From contig JAHJHT010000013.1 of NCBI GenBank assembly GCA_018823835.1, forward strand, positions 904,644 through 968,643: DNA of 64,000 bases, read 5' to 3'. The DNA comes from Alphaproteobacteria bacterium (GTDB taxonomy: Bacteria > Pseudomonadota > Alphaproteobacteria > Rhizobiales > Rhizobiaceae). Below the pieces are notes generated by a model, which worked only from the letters and a program-made list of their open reading frames with translations, ran no database searches and was not told the origin of the DNA. A program made the translations under genes and the position numbers. Positions 44,385-56,032 of the stretch are shown here, in pieces (positions within the stretch are counted from its first letter, which is position 1; each line of letters opens with the position of its first letter).

Positions 44385-44858
44385 TCAGACTGAGGTGTCG
44401 GGCTGCGGCACCCTCTTGGTCTTTTCCACTGCACGCTTCTTCGGAATCGACGAATCTTCGCTAAGGTCAGGCCACGTGTCAGCAAGCTTTTTCGCTCGCT
44501 CGACAGCGGCGAGAGCCATGACCAGCCACAAGTCCTTGAGCGACCACTGGTTGCGGTGTCTGTTGCCACGCACCTTCTGGAAATAGTCCGACACCAGGAA
44601 CTGCGGCAAACTCATGCTGGCCTTGGCGTGATTGCATGCCCTGCAGCTTGGGATGGTGACCGATCCGCCATTGTGAGCCAACGGGATCACATGATCTTCC
44701 GTAGCGCCGGTTGGCGCTGTCGCATGGCCAGACGATTGGCGCATCTTGATCCCGCAATAGGCGCACCAGTGGCGACGCTCGTCCTGCCACCAGTCCCCGG
44801 TCTTGCGGGCAATCAATCCAATTGGATCGGACACCGACGTCGTCCACGTTCGTTTCAA
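44385..44858 (-). CDS. HNH endonuclease domain protein
   Basis: 157 residues with a TTG start at 44858 and no clear Shine-Dalgarno, so the start is uncertain. A zinc-type HNH domain is complete: WCAYCGIKM (Cys32, Cys35), EDHVIPLAHNGG (Asp55-His56), SCRACNHAKASM (Cys72, Cys75, Asn76, His77). The rest is basic. HNH domains cut DNA in restriction, homing and phage packaging; here there is no partner. The gene is AT-richer than its neighbours, sits alone between rluC-like and rarA genes, and may be acquired. Confidence 0.8.
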   Translation of the reverse strand: MKRTWTTSVSDPIGLIARKTGDWWQDERRHWCAYCGIKMRQSSGHATAPTGATEDHVIPLAHNGGSVTIPSCRACNHAKASMSLPQFLVSDYFQKVRGNRHRNQWSLKDLWLVMALAAVERAKKLADTWPDLSEDSSIPKKRAVEKTKRVPQPDTSV

Positions 44859-44969
44859 TGACGACCGAGAGTTGCAGAAAATTCTTCGAATTCGCCTAAT
44901 CGTGCCGCGAGAATTGTCAGCTTTTGCAGCGATCGGCAGCTGTGCCGACAGCGCCGCGCCGGTCCGACA

Positions 44970-46301
44970 TCAGCCCCTGCCGCTCCGCTCGCGCCTGATC
45001 TTCGACCAGAAGTCGAGGCGCTTGCGGATATCGCGCTCGAAGCCGCGCTCGGGCGGGTCATAGAAGGTCTGGCGGCCCATCTTCTCTGGGAAATAGTCCT
45101 GGCCGGAAAAGGCATCCGGCTGGTCGTGGTCGTAGAGATAGCCCTCGCCGTAGCTCTCATCCTTCATCAGCTTGGTCGGCGCGTTGAGGATGTGCTTTGG
45201 CGGCAGCAGCGAGCCGTTCTCCTTGGCGGCGCGCACCGCGCTCTTGTAGGCGGTGTAGACGGCATTCGACTTCGGCGCGGTCGCCAGATAGACGGTCGCC
45301 TCGGCAAAGGCCAGTTCGCCCTCCGGCGAGCCGAGATAGTCGTAAGCGTCCTTGGCGGCATTGGCGATCACCAGCGCCTGCGGATCGGCCAGGCCGATAT
45401 CCTCCATCGCCATGCGCACCAGCCGGCGACCGAGATAGAGCGGGTTTTCCCCGGCGTCGAGCATGCGGGCGAGATAATAGAGCGCGGCGTCCGGGTCCGA
45501 GCCGCGCACCGCCTTGTGCAGGGCCGAAATCAGGTTGTAGTGGCCGTCCTGGCCCTTGTCGTAGATCGGCGCGCGGCGCTGCACGATCTCCTGCAGGGCC
45601 TTGGCGTCGAATGTTTCGCCCGGCCGTGCCGCCCGCCATACCTCCTCGGCCAGCGTCAGCGTCGCGCGGCCGTCGCCATCGGCCATGCCGAGCAGCATCG
45701 CCCTCGCCTGCTCGTCGAGCGGCAGGCTCTTGCCCTCGACCTCCTCGGCCCGGCCAAGCAGCCGCTCCAGGCTATCCTCGCCGAGCGAGCGGAACGTCAT
45801 CACGCGGGCGCGCGACAGAAGGGCGGCGTTCAGCTCGAAGGACGGGTTTTCGGTCGTGGCGCCGACCAGCACCACCGTGCCGTCTTCCATCACCGGCAGG
45901 AAACTGTCCTGCTGGGTGCGGTTGAAGCGGTGGATCTCGTCAACGAACAAAAGCGTCTGGCGGCCATTGGCGCGGCGCAGTTTGGCGCTCTCGAACACCT
46001 TCTTCAGGTCTGCGACACCCGAAAACACCGCCGATATCTGCTCGAAGGCAAGGCTGGTCTCACCGGCCAGCAGCCGTGCGACCGTCGTCTTCCCCGTGCC
46101 CGGCGGTCCCCAGAAGATCATCGAGCCCAACGAGCCCGACCGGATCAGCCGCGTCAGCGCGCCGTCCTCGCCGGTCAGGTGCTCCTGCCCGACCACTTCG
46201 CCGAGCGTCTTGGGCCGCAGCCGTTCGGCAAGCGGCGCGCCGGCAGAGGGCTGGCCGGAAGGCTTGTCTTGCGGTGAGTCGGAACCGAAGAGATCGGCCA
46301 T
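44970..46301 (-). CDS. rarA: Replication-associated recombination protein A (RarA/MgsA)
   Basis: 443 residues. AAA+ ATPase clamp-loader relative that acts at stalled forks. Walker A GPPGTGKTT at about residues 65-73, Walker B LLFVDEIHRFN, sensor region VGATTENPSFELNAALLSR and the MgsA C-terminal tetramerisation domain (KAVRGSDPDAALYYLARML). Widespread, typical length. It follows the DegP-type protease gene by 52 bp on the same strand and probably belongs to the same transcript. Confidence 0.95.
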   Translation of the reverse strand: MADLFGSDSPQDKPSGQPSAGAPLAERLRPKTLGEVVGQEHLTGEDGALTRLIRSGSLGSMIFWGPPGTGKTTVARLLAGETSLAFEQISAVFSGVADLKKVFESAKLRRANGRQTLLFVDEIHRFNRTQQDSFLPVMEDGTVVLVGATTENPSFELNAALLSRARVMTFRSLGEDSLERLLGRAEEVEGKSLPLDEQARAMLLGMADGDGRATLTLAEEVWRAARPGETFDAKALQEIVQRRAPIYDKGQDGHYNLISALHKAVRGSDPDAALYYLARMLDAGENPLYLGRRLVRMAMEDIGLADPQALVIANAAKDAYDYLGSPEGELAFAEATVYLATAPKSNAVYTAYKSAVRAAKENGSLLPPKHILNAPTKLMKDESYGEGYLYDHDQPDAFSGQDYFPEKMGRQTFYDPPERGFERDIRKRLDFWSKIRRERSGRG

Positions 46302-46353
46302 CAGCGCGCCCCGCTGTCGCCTGCGCAGCCTTGCGGCCTATGCCAGTCGCCGC

Positions 46354-47820
<1,467 letters not shown>

Positions 47821-48005
47821 TGCGAATCCCTTCAATGTGGGTGAACCGATGCCATTTTCACGATGAATGTGCAAAATCAATGTCCCGCCGCCGCCTGCCA
47901 CGCGGGGCGGCCTGCAGCATTAACCTTTTGGTAGGAATTAACTTCTCCGGCAAGGGAGTGGTGGTAGATATCCTGCTTATACAGCCATTCGCATCGGACA
48001 AGGCC

Positions 48006-49175
48006 ATGAGCGAGTTCGCGTCGGTTCAGGAAGACGGCCTGGTTGCTCTGCGTGACGCCGCTCGCCCGGAAGCCGGGCTGGCAAAGCCCGCGCGCGAGCG
48101 CATCGCCTATATCGAGTATTTCCGCGCCGTGGCCATCCTGCTGATCGTCTGCGGCCACAGCTACGCGGTGTCGTGGACGCATTTCGTCGACGAGGATCCG
48201 CAGGCCCGCGTCACCTGGCTGAATGTCATTCCGGCGCTGATCACCGGCGGCACGGCCTATTTCGTCTTCATCTCGGGCTATCTCTATCGCCAGGTTTTCT
48301 ATGGCCGAACCTCCTATGGCGCGTTCATGCAGAAGAAGGCGCTCTATGTCGGGCTGCCCTACCTGATCCTCGCCACGCCGCTTGCCATCGCCGAGATGTC
48401 GCTCGGCCACTTTTCGGTGACGGCGGTGAAGGACGGCGTCGCCTACAGCGCTAGCTATTTCGTCGATTTCATCGTGCTGTTCTCGACCGGGCGCATGGTC
48501 ACCGCCTACTGGTACATCCCCTTCATCTTCCTGGTGTTCCTCGCCACACCGCTGTTCGACCGATTCATCGAACTGAGCCGCGGCCGCCGTGCCGCCGTGC
48601 TGGCGCTCTCGGTCGGCGTGGCGCTCTGGGTCGTGCGCCCGGCCGACAACCTCAACCCGGTCCAATGCTTCTTCTACTTCGCCAATTTCTACCTCTTCGG
48701 CATCCTGTTCTGCGAGTACCGCAAGCCGGCAATGGCCGTGCTCACCCGCCCCGCCGTCATTGCCGCACTCGGCGTGCTGCTCCTCGCCATCGGCCTATCG
48801 CAGGCGCTTGTTCTCCAGGATCCCGGCAACCTCGAGCGCTTCCCCGGCCAGGGCTGGGGACCGGTCGGGTTCGACGTCATGCTGTTCCAGAAATATGTCG
48901 GCATCGCGCTCTTGTGCGGCGTGCTTGCCCACACAGCCGGCTGGCTGCAGCGGCCGCTGAGCTTCGTCGCCGACCACAGCTTCGGCCTGTTCTTCACCCA
49001 TGGCATCGTTCTCGCCGTGCTGATGCGGCTGCCCGAACCCCTGTCGCCGCATATCGGCGTGCCGATGGCCGACCTCGCTCTTTACAGCGCCGTCGTCATA
49101 GCCGTCAGCCTGGCCATAGTGGTGCTGGTGAAACAGGCGACCGGCCGGTACAGCCGCTACATCATCGGCTGCTGA
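48006..49175 (+). CDS. Acyltransferase 3 family membrane protein
   Basis: 389 residues from the ATG at 48006; the frame is open upstream but the start was chosen at MSEFASVQEDG since no homology precedes it. About ten transmembrane segments with the family motif YIEYFRAVAILLIVCGHS near residue 38 holding the catalytic His, and the FTHGIVLAVLM segment near the end. The family transfers acetyl or succinyl groups to exopolysaccharide, lipopolysaccharide or peptidoglycan precursors. Substrate not inferable. Confidence 0.92.
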   Translation: MSEFASVQEDGLVALRDAARPEAGLAKPARERIAYIEYFRAVAILLIVCGHSYAVSWTHFVDEDPQARVTWLNVIPALITGGTAYFVFISGYLYRQVFYGRTSYGAFMQKKALYVGLPYLILATPLAIAEMSLGHFSVTAVKDGVAYSASYFVDFIVLFSTGRMVTAYWYIPFIFLVFLATPLFDRFIELSRGRRAAVLALSVGVALWVVRPADNLNPVQCFFYFANFYLFGILFCEYRKPAMAVLTRPAVIAALGVLLLAIGLSQALVLQDPGNLERFPGQGWGPVGFDVMLFQKYVGIALLCGVLAHTAGWLQRPLSFVADHSFGLFFTHGIVLAVLMRLPEPLSPHIGVPMADLALYSAVVIAVSLAIVVLVKQATGRYSRYIIGC

Positions 49176-49297
49176 GCCCACACAGGTTCTGCCCGGCAGC
49201 CGGGCAGCGTCGTATCGCTTAGACTCCATGGCCTGCGACAACGCTCGACTTCGGCGCGACCGCTGATGCGGCCCTTCCCTTCAAAAACCACGCAAAG

Positions 49298-49320
49298 AAA
49301 AAGGGGGCCGAAGCCCCCTT
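49298..49320 (-). terminator. Terminator of the ribosomal protein operon
   Basis: On the minus strand AAGGGGGC-TTCG-GCCCCCTT is a perfect 8-bp stem with a stable TTCG tetraloop, followed by T residues. It is 24 bp after the rplQ stop and ends the whole S10-spc-alpha unit. Confidence 0.95.
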
Positions 49321-49344
49321 GGAATAATGGATGATGCCGAAAGC

Positions 49345-49776
49345 TTATGCAGCTTCGGTCTCGCCGTTGGCATCCTCGGCTTCGAGGCGGGCGCGGTCGC
49401 CTGCGCCCTTGGCCGCGGTGTCGCGGTCGACGAACTCGATCACGGCCATCGCCGCATTGTCACCGGGGCGGAAACCCGCCTTCATGATGCGCAGGTAGCC
49501 ACCGTTGCGGGTGGCGTAGCGCGGTGCGATCGTTTCGAACAGGCGCTTGACGACGCCCTCGTTGCCGATCTGCGCGATCACCTGGCGGCGGGCGTGCAGG
49601 TCGCCGCGCTTGCCCAGCGTGACGAGCTTCTCGACGATCGGACGCAGGTCCTTCGCCTTGGGCAGCGTGGTGACGATCTGTTCATGCTCGATCAGCGAAA
49701 CCGCGAGGTTGGCAAACATCGACTTGCGGTGGCTTACACTGCGGGCAAAACGGCGGCCTTTGAAACCGTGGCGCAT
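49345..49776 (-). CDS. rplQ: 50S ribosomal protein L17
   Basis: 143 residues beginning [20 protein letters not shown], the L17 signature. The C-terminal extension ([20 protein letters not shown]) is acidic and typical of alphaproteobacterial L17. It binds 23S rRNA near the tunnel exit. Last gene of the unit, 107 bp behind rpoA, with the terminator directly downstream. Confidence 0.98.
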   Translation of the reverse strand: MRHGFKGRRFARSVSHRKSMFANLAVSLIEHEQIVTTLPKAKDLRPIVEKLVTLGKRGDLHARRQVIAQIGNEGVVKRLFETIAPRYATRNGGYLRIMKAGFRPGDNAAMAVIEFVDRDTAAKGAGDRARLEAEDANGETEAA

Positions 49777-49883
49777 GGCTCTTATCCTTCTTCAGTTGTT
49801 CAAGAGGCCACGGCCTCTGATGGTTTTCCGCATGGCCGTCGGACCGGATACCCCGGTCCTTGGCACCATGCTCTAGTCAGGCT

Positions 49884-50894
49884 CTAGTACTGGTCTTCGT
49901 AACGCTTGGCGAGATCTTCGATGTTCTCCGGCGGCCAGTCGGCAACTTCCATGCCGAGGTGCAGGCCCATTGCCGCGAGCACTTCCTTGATCTCGTTCAG
50001 CGACTTGCGTCCGAAGTTCGGGGTGCGCAGCATCTCTGCTTCCGTCTTCTGGATTAGGTCGCCGATGTAGACGATGTTGTCGTTCTTCAGGCAGTTGGCC
50101 GAACGCACCGAAAGCTCGAGTTCGTCGACCTTCTTGAGCAGCGCCGGGTTGAATGCCAGTTCGGTAACCGCCTCGGTGGCGACTTCCTTCTGCGGCTCGT
50201 CGAAGTTGACGAACAGGCCGAGCTGGTCCTGCAGGATGCGCGCGGCAAATGCCACGGCGTCTTCGCCGGTGACCGAGCCGTTGGTCTCGATGGTCATGGT
50301 CAGCTTGTCATAGTCGAGAACCTGGCCCTCGCGGGTGTTCTCGACCTTGTAGGAGACCTTCTTGACCGGCGAGTAGAGGCTGTCGACCGGGATGAGCCCG
50401 ATCGGCGCGTCTTCGGCGCGGTTGCGGTCGGCCGGTACGTAGCCCTTGCCGCTGTCGACGGTGAATTCCATGCGGATCTCGGCGCCCTCATCCAGCGTGC
50501 AGATCACGTGGTCGGGGTTGAGGATCTCGACGTCGCCCACGGTCTGGATGTCGCCGGCCAGCACGGCGCCCGGGCCCTGCTTGCGGACGACCATGCGCTT
50601 GGGTCCGTCGCCTTCCATGCGGATGGCGATCTCCTTGACGTTGAGCACGATGTCGGTGACGTCCTCGCGCACACCGGCGATCGAGGAGAACTCATGCAGC
50701 ACGCCGTCGATCTGCACCGCCGTCACGGCAGCGCCGCGCAGCGAGGACAGAAGCACGCGGCGCAGCGCGTTGCCGAGGGTGAGGCCGAAGCCGCGCTCGA
50801 GCGGCTCGGCGACGAGCGTCGTCAGGGTCTTGTTCTTGGAGGAGAACTCGATCTTGTTCGGCTTGATCAGTTCCTGCCAGTTTTTCTGGATCAT
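49884..50894 (-). CDS. rpoA: RNA polymerase subunit alpha
   Basis: 336 residues from the ATG at 50894; the longer upstream frame is not real. N-terminal assembly domain ([19 protein letters not shown] near residue 35) and C-terminal DNA-binding domain ([20 protein letters not shown] and [20 protein letters not shown]). It nucleates core polymerase assembly and binds UP elements and activators. Normal length and place between rpsK and rplQ. Confidence 0.98.
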   Translation of the reverse strand: MIQKNWQELIKPNKIEFSSKNKTLTTLVAEPLERGFGLTLGNALRRVLLSSLRGAAVTAVQIDGVLHEFSSIAGVREDVTDIVLNVKEIAIRMEGDGPKRMVVRKQGPGAVLAGDIQTVGDVEILNPDHVICTLDEGAEIRMEFTVDSGKGYVPADRNRAEDAPIGLIPVDSLYSPVKKVSYKVENTREGQVLDYDKLTMTIETNGSVTGEDAVAFAARILQDQLGLFVNFDEPQKEVATEAVTELAFNPALLKKVDELELSVRSANCLKNDNIVYIGDLIQKTEAEMLRTPNFGRKSLNEIKEVLAAMGLHLGMEVADWPPENIEDLAKRYEDQY

Positions 50895-50998
50895 TTGGAC
50901 TTCCTTCCGTTGGCCCACCACCATCCAATCGTGGCGGGCGACATGGAAAGCCGTGGAGGAGCGCAGATGCGCTCGCGCGGCTGTTCGAAACGTATTGG

Positions 50999-51388
50999 TT
51001 AGACGCGGCGCTTCTTGCGCGGGCGGCAACCATTGTGCGGGATCGGCGTGACGTCACGGATCGAGGTGATCGTGAAGCCGCCGGCCTGAAGGGCGCGCAG
51101 CGCCGACTCGCGGCCGGAGCCGGGTCCGCAAACCTCGACCTCGAGCATGCGCATGCCGTGCTCCTGGGCCTTCTTGCAGACATCCTCGGCAGCCATCTGG
51201 GCGGCGAAGGGGGTCGACTTGCGCGAGCCCTTGAAGCCCTGCGAACCGGCCGACGACCAGGCAATGGTGTTGCCCTGCGCGTCGGTGATGGTGATCATCG
51301 TGTTGTTGAAGGTCGAGCTGACATGAGCGACGCCCGACGAAATGTTCTTGCGCTCGCGGCGACGAACGCGTGTGGCTTCCTTGGCCAT
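50999..51388 (-). CDS. rpsK: 30S ribosomal protein S11
   Basis: 129 residues with [20 protein letters not shown] and the C-terminal [20 protein letters not shown], both diagnostic of S11. It binds 16S rRNA on the platform next to S7 and S18. Preceded, between rpsM and this gene, by a 123-bp gap containing a hairpin repeat. Confidence 0.98.
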   Translation of the reverse strand: MAKEATRVRRRERKNISSGVAHVSSTFNNTMITITDAQGNTIAWSSAGSQGFKGSRKSTPFAAQMAAEDVCKKAQEHGMRMLEVEVCGPGSGRESALRALQAGGFTITSIRDVTPIPHNGCRPRKKRRV

Positions 51389-51460
51389 GATAGTCCTTTC
51401 AGTTGATCTCTACACCGCCGTAATGCCAGCGGCTCCACCGGAGAACGGGAAACGGCAAAA

Positions 51461-51509
51461 TGGCGAATGGGCAGATTGCCATTCACCATTCACCGCCAAC
51501 CATTCGCCA
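51461..51509 (-). repeat. Hairpin repeat between rpsM and rpsK
   Basis: TGGCGAATGG (51461-51470) and CCATTCGCCA (51500-51509) are perfect 10-bp inverted repeats. The interior holds GCCATTCACCATTCACC. The element starts two bases behind the rpsM stop codon and is related in sequence and position to the element behind rplF (55958-56016). It can form a stem-loop in the polycistronic mRNA. Confidence 0.6.
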
Positions 51510-51511
51510 AA

Positions 51512-51880
51512 TTACTTCTTCTTGCCTGCGATCGCCTTCGCCGGACCCTTACGGGTGCGGGCGTTGGTGTGCGTGCGCTGGCCGCGAACCGGCAGCGAGC
51601 GACGATGGCGCAGGCCACGGTAGCAGCCGAGGTCCATCAGGCGCTTGATGTTCATCGAGGTCTCACGGCGCAGGTCGCCCTCGACCTGGTAGTCGCGGTC
51701 GATCGCTTCGCGGATCTGCAGGACTTCGGCGTCGGTCAGCTGGTTGACGCGACGGTCCGCCGGGATACCGACCTTGTCGACGATTTCCTGGGCGAAGCGC
51801 TTGCCGATGCCGTGAATGTACTGGAGCGCGATGACGACGCGCTTGTTGGTCGGAATATTGACGCCTGCTATGCGGGCCAT
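51512..51880 (-). CDS. rpsM: 30S ribosomal protein S13
   Basis: 122 residues from the ATG at 51880 (Met5 of the longer frame), beginning [20 protein letters not shown]. Conserved C-terminal [15 protein letters not shown]. It lies at the head of the small subunit and contacts L5 and the P-site tRNA. Its stop is followed at once by the repeat listed separately. Confidence 0.98.
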   Translation of the reverse strand: MARIAGVNIPTNKRVVIALQYIHGIGKRFAQEIVDKVGIPADRRVNQLTDAEVLQIREAIDRDYQVEGDLRRETSMNIKRLMDLGCYRGLRHRRSLPVRGQRTHTNARTRKGPAKAIAGKKK

Positions 51881-52059
51881 TTCATTCTCCATGTAGGCCG
51901 GTCTTGCCGGCAGTTGTTATTGACCCGCGTCCGGTGGAGGCCGGCCCTTGCGGGTATTCCAAGTCAATTAGGCCGCCCGTCCTCTAGGACCTGGCAGCCT
52001 CACGTGATCTGGAGATGCGCCGCTATAGTCCAGCGCCGCATGTCCGTCAACACTGGGTC

Positions 52060-52656
52060 TCAGCTTTTCTTGGCGGTCCTCTCCAGCACCGCTGCGATCT
52101 GCTTCGTCACCTCGTTCATGCTGGCCATGCCGTCGACGCCCTGAAGCAGTCCCTTGGCATAGTAGTAGCCGATCAGCGGTGCCGTCTTCTTGTAGTATTC
52201 GCGCAGCCGCTCGTCGAAGACCTCGGCATTGTCATCCTTGCGCACCGGCTCGCCGGCGGCCTTGGCCTCCTCGGCGCGCTTCAGGATGCGACCGACCAGC
52301 GCCTTGTCGTCGACGACCAGTTCGATGACGACGTCAAGCTCGATGCCGCGCTCGGCCAGCATCTCGCCGACCGAGTCGGCCTGCTGCAGCGTGCGCGGAT
52401 AGCCGTCGAGGATGAACCCGTTGGCGCAGTCGGCCTGATCGATGCGCTCGGCAACGATGGCGTTGACGATCGCGTCGGAGACGAGCTCGCCCGCATCCAT
52501 CACCGCCTTGGCGCGCTTGCCGACTTCCGTCTCCGCCTTGACCGCGGCGCGCAGCATGTCTCCGGTGGAGAGCTGCGGAATGCCGTGGTTTTCTACCAGT
52601 CTCTGTGCTTGCGTCCCCTTGCCCGCCCCTGGCGGCCCAAGCAAAATCAATCTCAT
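52060..52656 (-). CDS. adk: Adenylate kinase
   Basis: 198 residues with the P-loop [20 protein letters not shown] at the start, the NMP-binding [13 protein letters not shown] segment [15 protein letters not shown] and [14 protein letters not shown]. It interconverts ATP + AMP and 2 ADP. The short form (no long zinc LID insertion) is usual in alphaproteobacteria. Its start overlaps the secY stop by 4 bp (ATGA), a conserved coupling. Confidence 0.97.
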   Translation of the reverse strand: MRLILLGPPGAGKGTQAQRLVENHGIPQLSTGDMLRAAVKAETEVGKRAKAVMDAGELVSDAIVNAIVAERIDQADCANGFILDGYPRTLQQADSVGEMLAERGIELDVVIELVVDDKALVGRILKRAEEAKAAGEPVRKDDNAEVFDERLREYYKKTAPLIGYYYAKGLLQGVDGMASMNEVTKQIAAVLERTAKKS

Positions 52657-53999
52657 TTTCCCCTCTTGCCCCCGCGTAGCTTCGACTTCTTGATCAGTCC
52701 TTCATACTGGTGAGCAATCAGGTGCCCCTGAATCTGCGCAACGGTATCAAGCGTAACACTGACCACGATCAGAAGCGAAGTACCACCGAGGTAAAAGGGT
52801 ACGCCAGTCGCCGAGATCAGGAACTCGGGCAGCAGGCAGACCAGCACCAGGTAGACGGCGCCGATGACGGTGATGCGGGTGAGCACGTAGTCGATGTATT
52901 CGGCGGTGCGCTCGCCCGGACGGTAGCCCGGAATGAAGCCGGAATGCTTCTTCAGCTGGTCGGCCGTGTCCGTCGGGTTGAACACGATCGCCGTGTAGAA
53001 GAAGGCGAAGAAGGCTATCATCGCGGCATAGAAGGCCATGTAGAGCGGCTGGCCGTGACCGAGTGCGGCAAGCACCGCGTTGGCCCAGCTCGGCAGCGTC
53101 GTCGTGCCGGTGGTCGAGAAGCCGGCAACCGTGGCCGGCAGCAGCAGCAGCGACGAGGCGAAGATCGGCGGGATGACGCCGGCCGTATTGAGCTTCAGCG
53201 GCAGATGCGAGGTGTCGCCCTGGAACATGCGGTTGCCGACCTGGCGCTTCGGATACTGGATCAGCAGGCGGCGCTGGGCGCGTTCGAAGAAGACGATCAG
53301 GCCGATGACGACCACGGCCAGAACCATGATCGCGAGGATCAGGCCGGTCGACAGCGCACCGGTACGGCCAAGTTCCAGCGTGCCGCTGATGGCGCTGGGC
53401 AGGCCGGCGACGATGCCGGAGAAGATGATCAGCGAAATGCCGTTGCCGATGCCGCGCGCGGTGATCTGCTCGCCGAGCCACATCAGGAACATCGTGCCGC
53501 CGACCAGCGTGATGACCGCCGAAATGCGGAAGAACATGCCGGGATCGTTGACGATGCCGTTGCCCGATTCGAGACCGACCGAGATGCCGTAGGCCTGCAC
53601 CAGCGCCAGCAGCACCGTACCGTAGCGGGTGTACTGGTTGATGACCTTGCGGCCCTGCTCGCCTTCCTTCTTCAGCTGCTCGAGCGACGGGATGACCGAC
53701 GTCATGAGCTGCATGATGATGGAGGCGGAGATGTAGGGCATGATGCCCAGCGCAAAAATGGCCATGCGCTGCACGGCGCCGCCGGCGAACATGTTGAACA
53801 TGCCGAGCACGCCGCCAGACTGCTGCTGGAAGGCCTGGGCGAAAGCGTCTGGATTGATGCCGGGAAGCGGGATGTAGGTGCCGAGCCGGTAGACGAGCAG
53901 CGCCCCCAGTGTGAACCAGATACGCTTCTTCAGATCCTCGGCCTTGGCGAAGGCTGCGAAATTCAGATTGGATGCAAGTTGTTCAGCAGCCGATGCCAT
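52653..53999 (-). CDS. secY: Preprotein translocase subunit SecY
   Basis: 448 residues with ten transmembrane segments. Signature regions: [16 protein letters not shown] segment [40 protein letters not shown], and [18 protein letters not shown]. It forms the protein-conducting channel with SecE and SecG. Transcribed after rplO across 132 bp and coupled to adk. Confidence 0.98.
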   Translation of the reverse strand: MASAAEQLASNLNFAAFAKAEDLKKRIWFTLGALLVYRLGTYIPLPGINPDAFAQAFQQQSGGVLGMFNMFAGGAVQRMAIFALGIMPYISASIIMQLMTSVIPSLEQLKKEGEQGRKVINQYTRYGTVLLALVQAYGISVGLESGNGIVNDPGMFFRISAVITLVGGTMFLMWLGEQITARGIGNGISLIIFSGIVAGLPSAISGTLELGRTGALSTGLILAIMVLAVVVIGLIVFFERAQRRLLIQYPKRQVGNRMFQGDTSHLPLKLNTAGVIPPIFASSLLLLPATVAGFSTTGTTTLPSWANAVLAALGHGQPLYMAFYAAMIAFFAFFYTAIVFNPTDTADQLKKHSGFIPGYRPGERTAEYIDYVLTRITVIGAVYLVLVCLLPEFLISATGVPFYLGGTSLLIVVSVTLDTVAQIQGHLIAHQYEGLIKKSKLRGGKRGK

Positions 54000-54131
54000 G
54001 CAAAATTCTCCGCTTCGTCACGCTGGAATGGGCCCGGAGGGGCGGCGCGTGTCGCCGAAGCCACGAGATAAGCTTCGGGCCGCAAAGTTGCAAGCGGCGG
54101 CCATCCCCGACCGCCGCTTGAACGAAGCCCG

Positions 54132-54608
54132 TTATTCGGTTGTTTCTGCCTTGGCAGGCAGCTTAACCGATCCCCCGGCCTTCTCGACCTTTTCAATTGC
54201 CGACTTGGAAGCGCCGGCAATGTCGAATGTCACTTTCGCCTTCAGTTCGCCGTCGGCGAGCAGGCGCACGCCGTCCTTGGCGCGGCGGATGACGCCAGCC
54301 TTGATCAGGGCCTCGGCGTTCACCGTCTCCTTGGCGTCGAGCTTCTTGGCGTCGATAGCGGTCTGAACACGACCGATCGAAACGGTGTTGTAGCTCTTGG
54401 CGAAGATATTGTTGAAGCCGCGCTTGGGCAGACGGCGATAAAGCGGCATCTGGCCGCCCTCGAAGCCGTTCACGGCGACGCCCGAACGGGACTTCTGTCC
54501 CTTGACGCCACGGCCGCCGGTCTTGCCGGTGCCCGAACCGATGCCACGGCCGACGCGCTTCTTGGAGTGCGTTGCGCCTTCGTTGTCACGCAGGTCGTTG
54601 AGTTTCAT
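54132..54608 (-). CDS. rplO: 50S ribosomal protein L15
   Basis: 158 residues with [20 protein letters not shown] and the glycine-rich [20 protein letters not shown], diagnostic of L15. It threads into 23S rRNA as a late assembly protein. Position rpmD-rplO-secY is the conserved spc order. Confidence 0.98.
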   Translation of the reverse strand: MKLNDLRDNEGATHSKKRVGRGIGSGTGKTGGRGVKGQKSRSGVAVNGFEGGQMPLYRRLPKRGFNNIFAKSYNTVSIGRVQTAIDAKKLDAKETVNAEALIKAGVIRRAKDGVRLLADGELKAKVTFDIAGASKSAIEKVEKAGGSVKLPAKAETTE

Positions 54609-54630
54609 GATATTTCTCCCGCGTTCCGGC

Positions 54631-54828
54631 TTACGCCTCGTCCACGACGCGGACGAGGTGCTGCACGGCAGCGATCATGCCGCGAACCGAAGGCGTATCC
54701 TCCAGGGTGCGGCGGCGATGCATCTTGTTCAGGCCGAGACCAACCAGCGTCGCGCGCTGTTCCTTGGGACGGCGGATCGGGCTGCCGATCTGCTCGACGG
54801 TCACGGTCTTGGTAACTTTCTTTGCCAT
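54631..54828 (-). CDS. rpmD: 50S ribosomal protein L30
   Basis: 65 residues: [20 protein letters not shown] and [20 protein letters not shown] are the L30 signature. A small protein of the large subunit, absent in some bacteria, here present in the standard place between rpsE and rplO. Confidence 0.98.
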   Translation of the reverse strand: MAKKVTKTVTVEQIGSPIRRPKEQRATLVGLGLNKMHRRRTLEDTPSVRGMIAAVQHLVRVVDEA

Positions 54829-54851
54829 GGTACTGATCCCTCTGGCGTCGA

Positions 54852-55415
54852 CTATTCTTCGGCCGCAACCGCGGTACCGCGGCGTGCCTGAAGGGTCGAG
54901 TACTTGATGCCGCGCTGTGCCGCAACATCCTTGGGATGCATCTGGCTCTTCAGCGCATCGAATGTCGCACGCACCATGTTGTACGGGTTCGAGGAACCCA
55001 TCGACTTGGCGACGACGTCATGCATGCCGAGCGTCTCGAAGACGGCGCGCATCGGGCCACCGGCGATGATGCCGGTACCGGCCTTGGCGGCGCGCAGCAG
55101 AACCTTGCCGGCACCGTGGCGTCCCTCGACGTCGTGATGCAGCGTGCGGCCCGAACGCAGCGGCACGAAGATCAGGTCGCGCTTGGCGGATTCGGTCGCC
55201 TTGCGGATCGCCTCAGGCACTTCGCGCGCCTTGCCGTGACCAAAGCCGACGCGGCCCTTCTGGTCGCCGACGACGACGAGTGCTGCAAAGCCGAAGCGAC
55301 GGCCGCCCTTGACGACCTTTGCAACGCGGTTGATGTGAACGAGCTTGTCGACGAATTCGCTGTCGCGCTCTTCGCGGTCGCGGCCACGGCCGCCGTCCCT
55401 GCGTTCTTGTGCCAT
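54852..55415 (-). CDS. rpsE: 30S ribosomal protein S5
   Basis: 187 residues from the ATG at 55415 (Met11 of the longer frame). N-terminal Arg/Gly-rich extension ([20 protein letters not shown]), then the S5 domain [20 protein letters not shown] and [20 protein letters not shown]. It secures translational accuracy with S4. Standard place after rplR. Confidence 0.98.
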   Translation of the reverse strand: MAQERRDGGRGRDREERDSEFVDKLVHINRVAKVVKGGRRFGFAALVVVGDQKGRVGFGHGKAREVPEAIRKATESAKRDLIFVPLRSGRTLHHDVEGRHGAGKVLLRAAKAGTGIIAGGPMRAVFETLGMHDVVAKSMGSSNPYNMVRATFDALKSQMHPKDVAAQRGIKYSTLQARRGTAVAAEE

Positions 55416-55493
55416 ATCCTGTTCCTTATTTTTTTCCGGAAGCACGGTTGTTGATGATATCCGGCGCCTCTGTGGGTCACCGGGAGCGAAAAA

Positions 55494-55853
55494 CTAGAAG
55501 GTGAGGCCTGCCTCACGTGCAGCTTCGGCAAGCGCCTTGACGCGGCCGTGATAAATGTAGGGTCCGCGATCGAACACGACATCCTTCACGCCTGCCTTGA
55601 CGGCGCGCTCGGCGATCAGCTTGCCGACAGCGGCAGCAGCCGCAACGTCGGCACCGGTCTTGACCGAACCCTTGACGTCCTTCTCCAGGGTCGAGGCCGA
55701 AGCGACGGTGTGACCCTTGGAGTCGTCGATGATCTGCGCGTGAATGTTCTTCGACGAGCGGAAGACCGACAGGCGCAGGCGATCGCCCGAAACCTTCTTG
55801 ATCTGGCGGCGGACGCGCTGGGCGCGGCGCTGGGTGGATTCCTTGGCAGCCAT
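55494..55853 (-). CDS. rplR: 50S ribosomal protein L18
   Basis: 119 residues with [20 protein letters not shown] and the C-terminal [20 protein letters not shown], typical of L18. It binds 5S rRNA. Between its start and the preceding rplF gene there are 179 bp that hold the second copy of the hairpin repeat. Confidence 0.98.
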   Translation of the reverse strand: MAAKESTQRRAQRVRRQIKKVSGDRLRLSVFRSSKNIHAQIIDDSKGHTVASASTLEKDVKGSVKTGADVAAAAAVGKLIAERAVKAGVKDVVFDRGPYIYHGRVKALAEAAREAGLTF

Positions 55854-55957
55854 TCTATTCGTTCCTTGCCTTCATCTGACGGACGCTGCCCTGTGCGGTA
55901 GGCCCTGAAGGCCTCCCGCGGCAACATTCCGCGGCGTTTCGATACGGTAGATGGCGA

Positions 55958-56016
55958 ATGGTGAATGGAAAGAGGTCTGAACCGGCAACCTGCCCTGCCC
56001 TCTTGCCATTCACCAT
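55958..56016 (-). repeat. Hairpin repeat between rplF and rplR
   Basis: ATGGTGAATGG (55958-55968) and CCATTCACCAT (56006-56016) are perfect 11-bp inverted repeats, with the pairing extended by AGAGG/CCTCT after a small internal bulge. The element starts 16 bases behind the rplF stop codon and resembles the rpsM/rpsK element (TGGCGAATGG motif also present at 55952-55961). Confidence 0.6.
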
Positions 56017-56032
56017 CCACCAACCACCAAAA

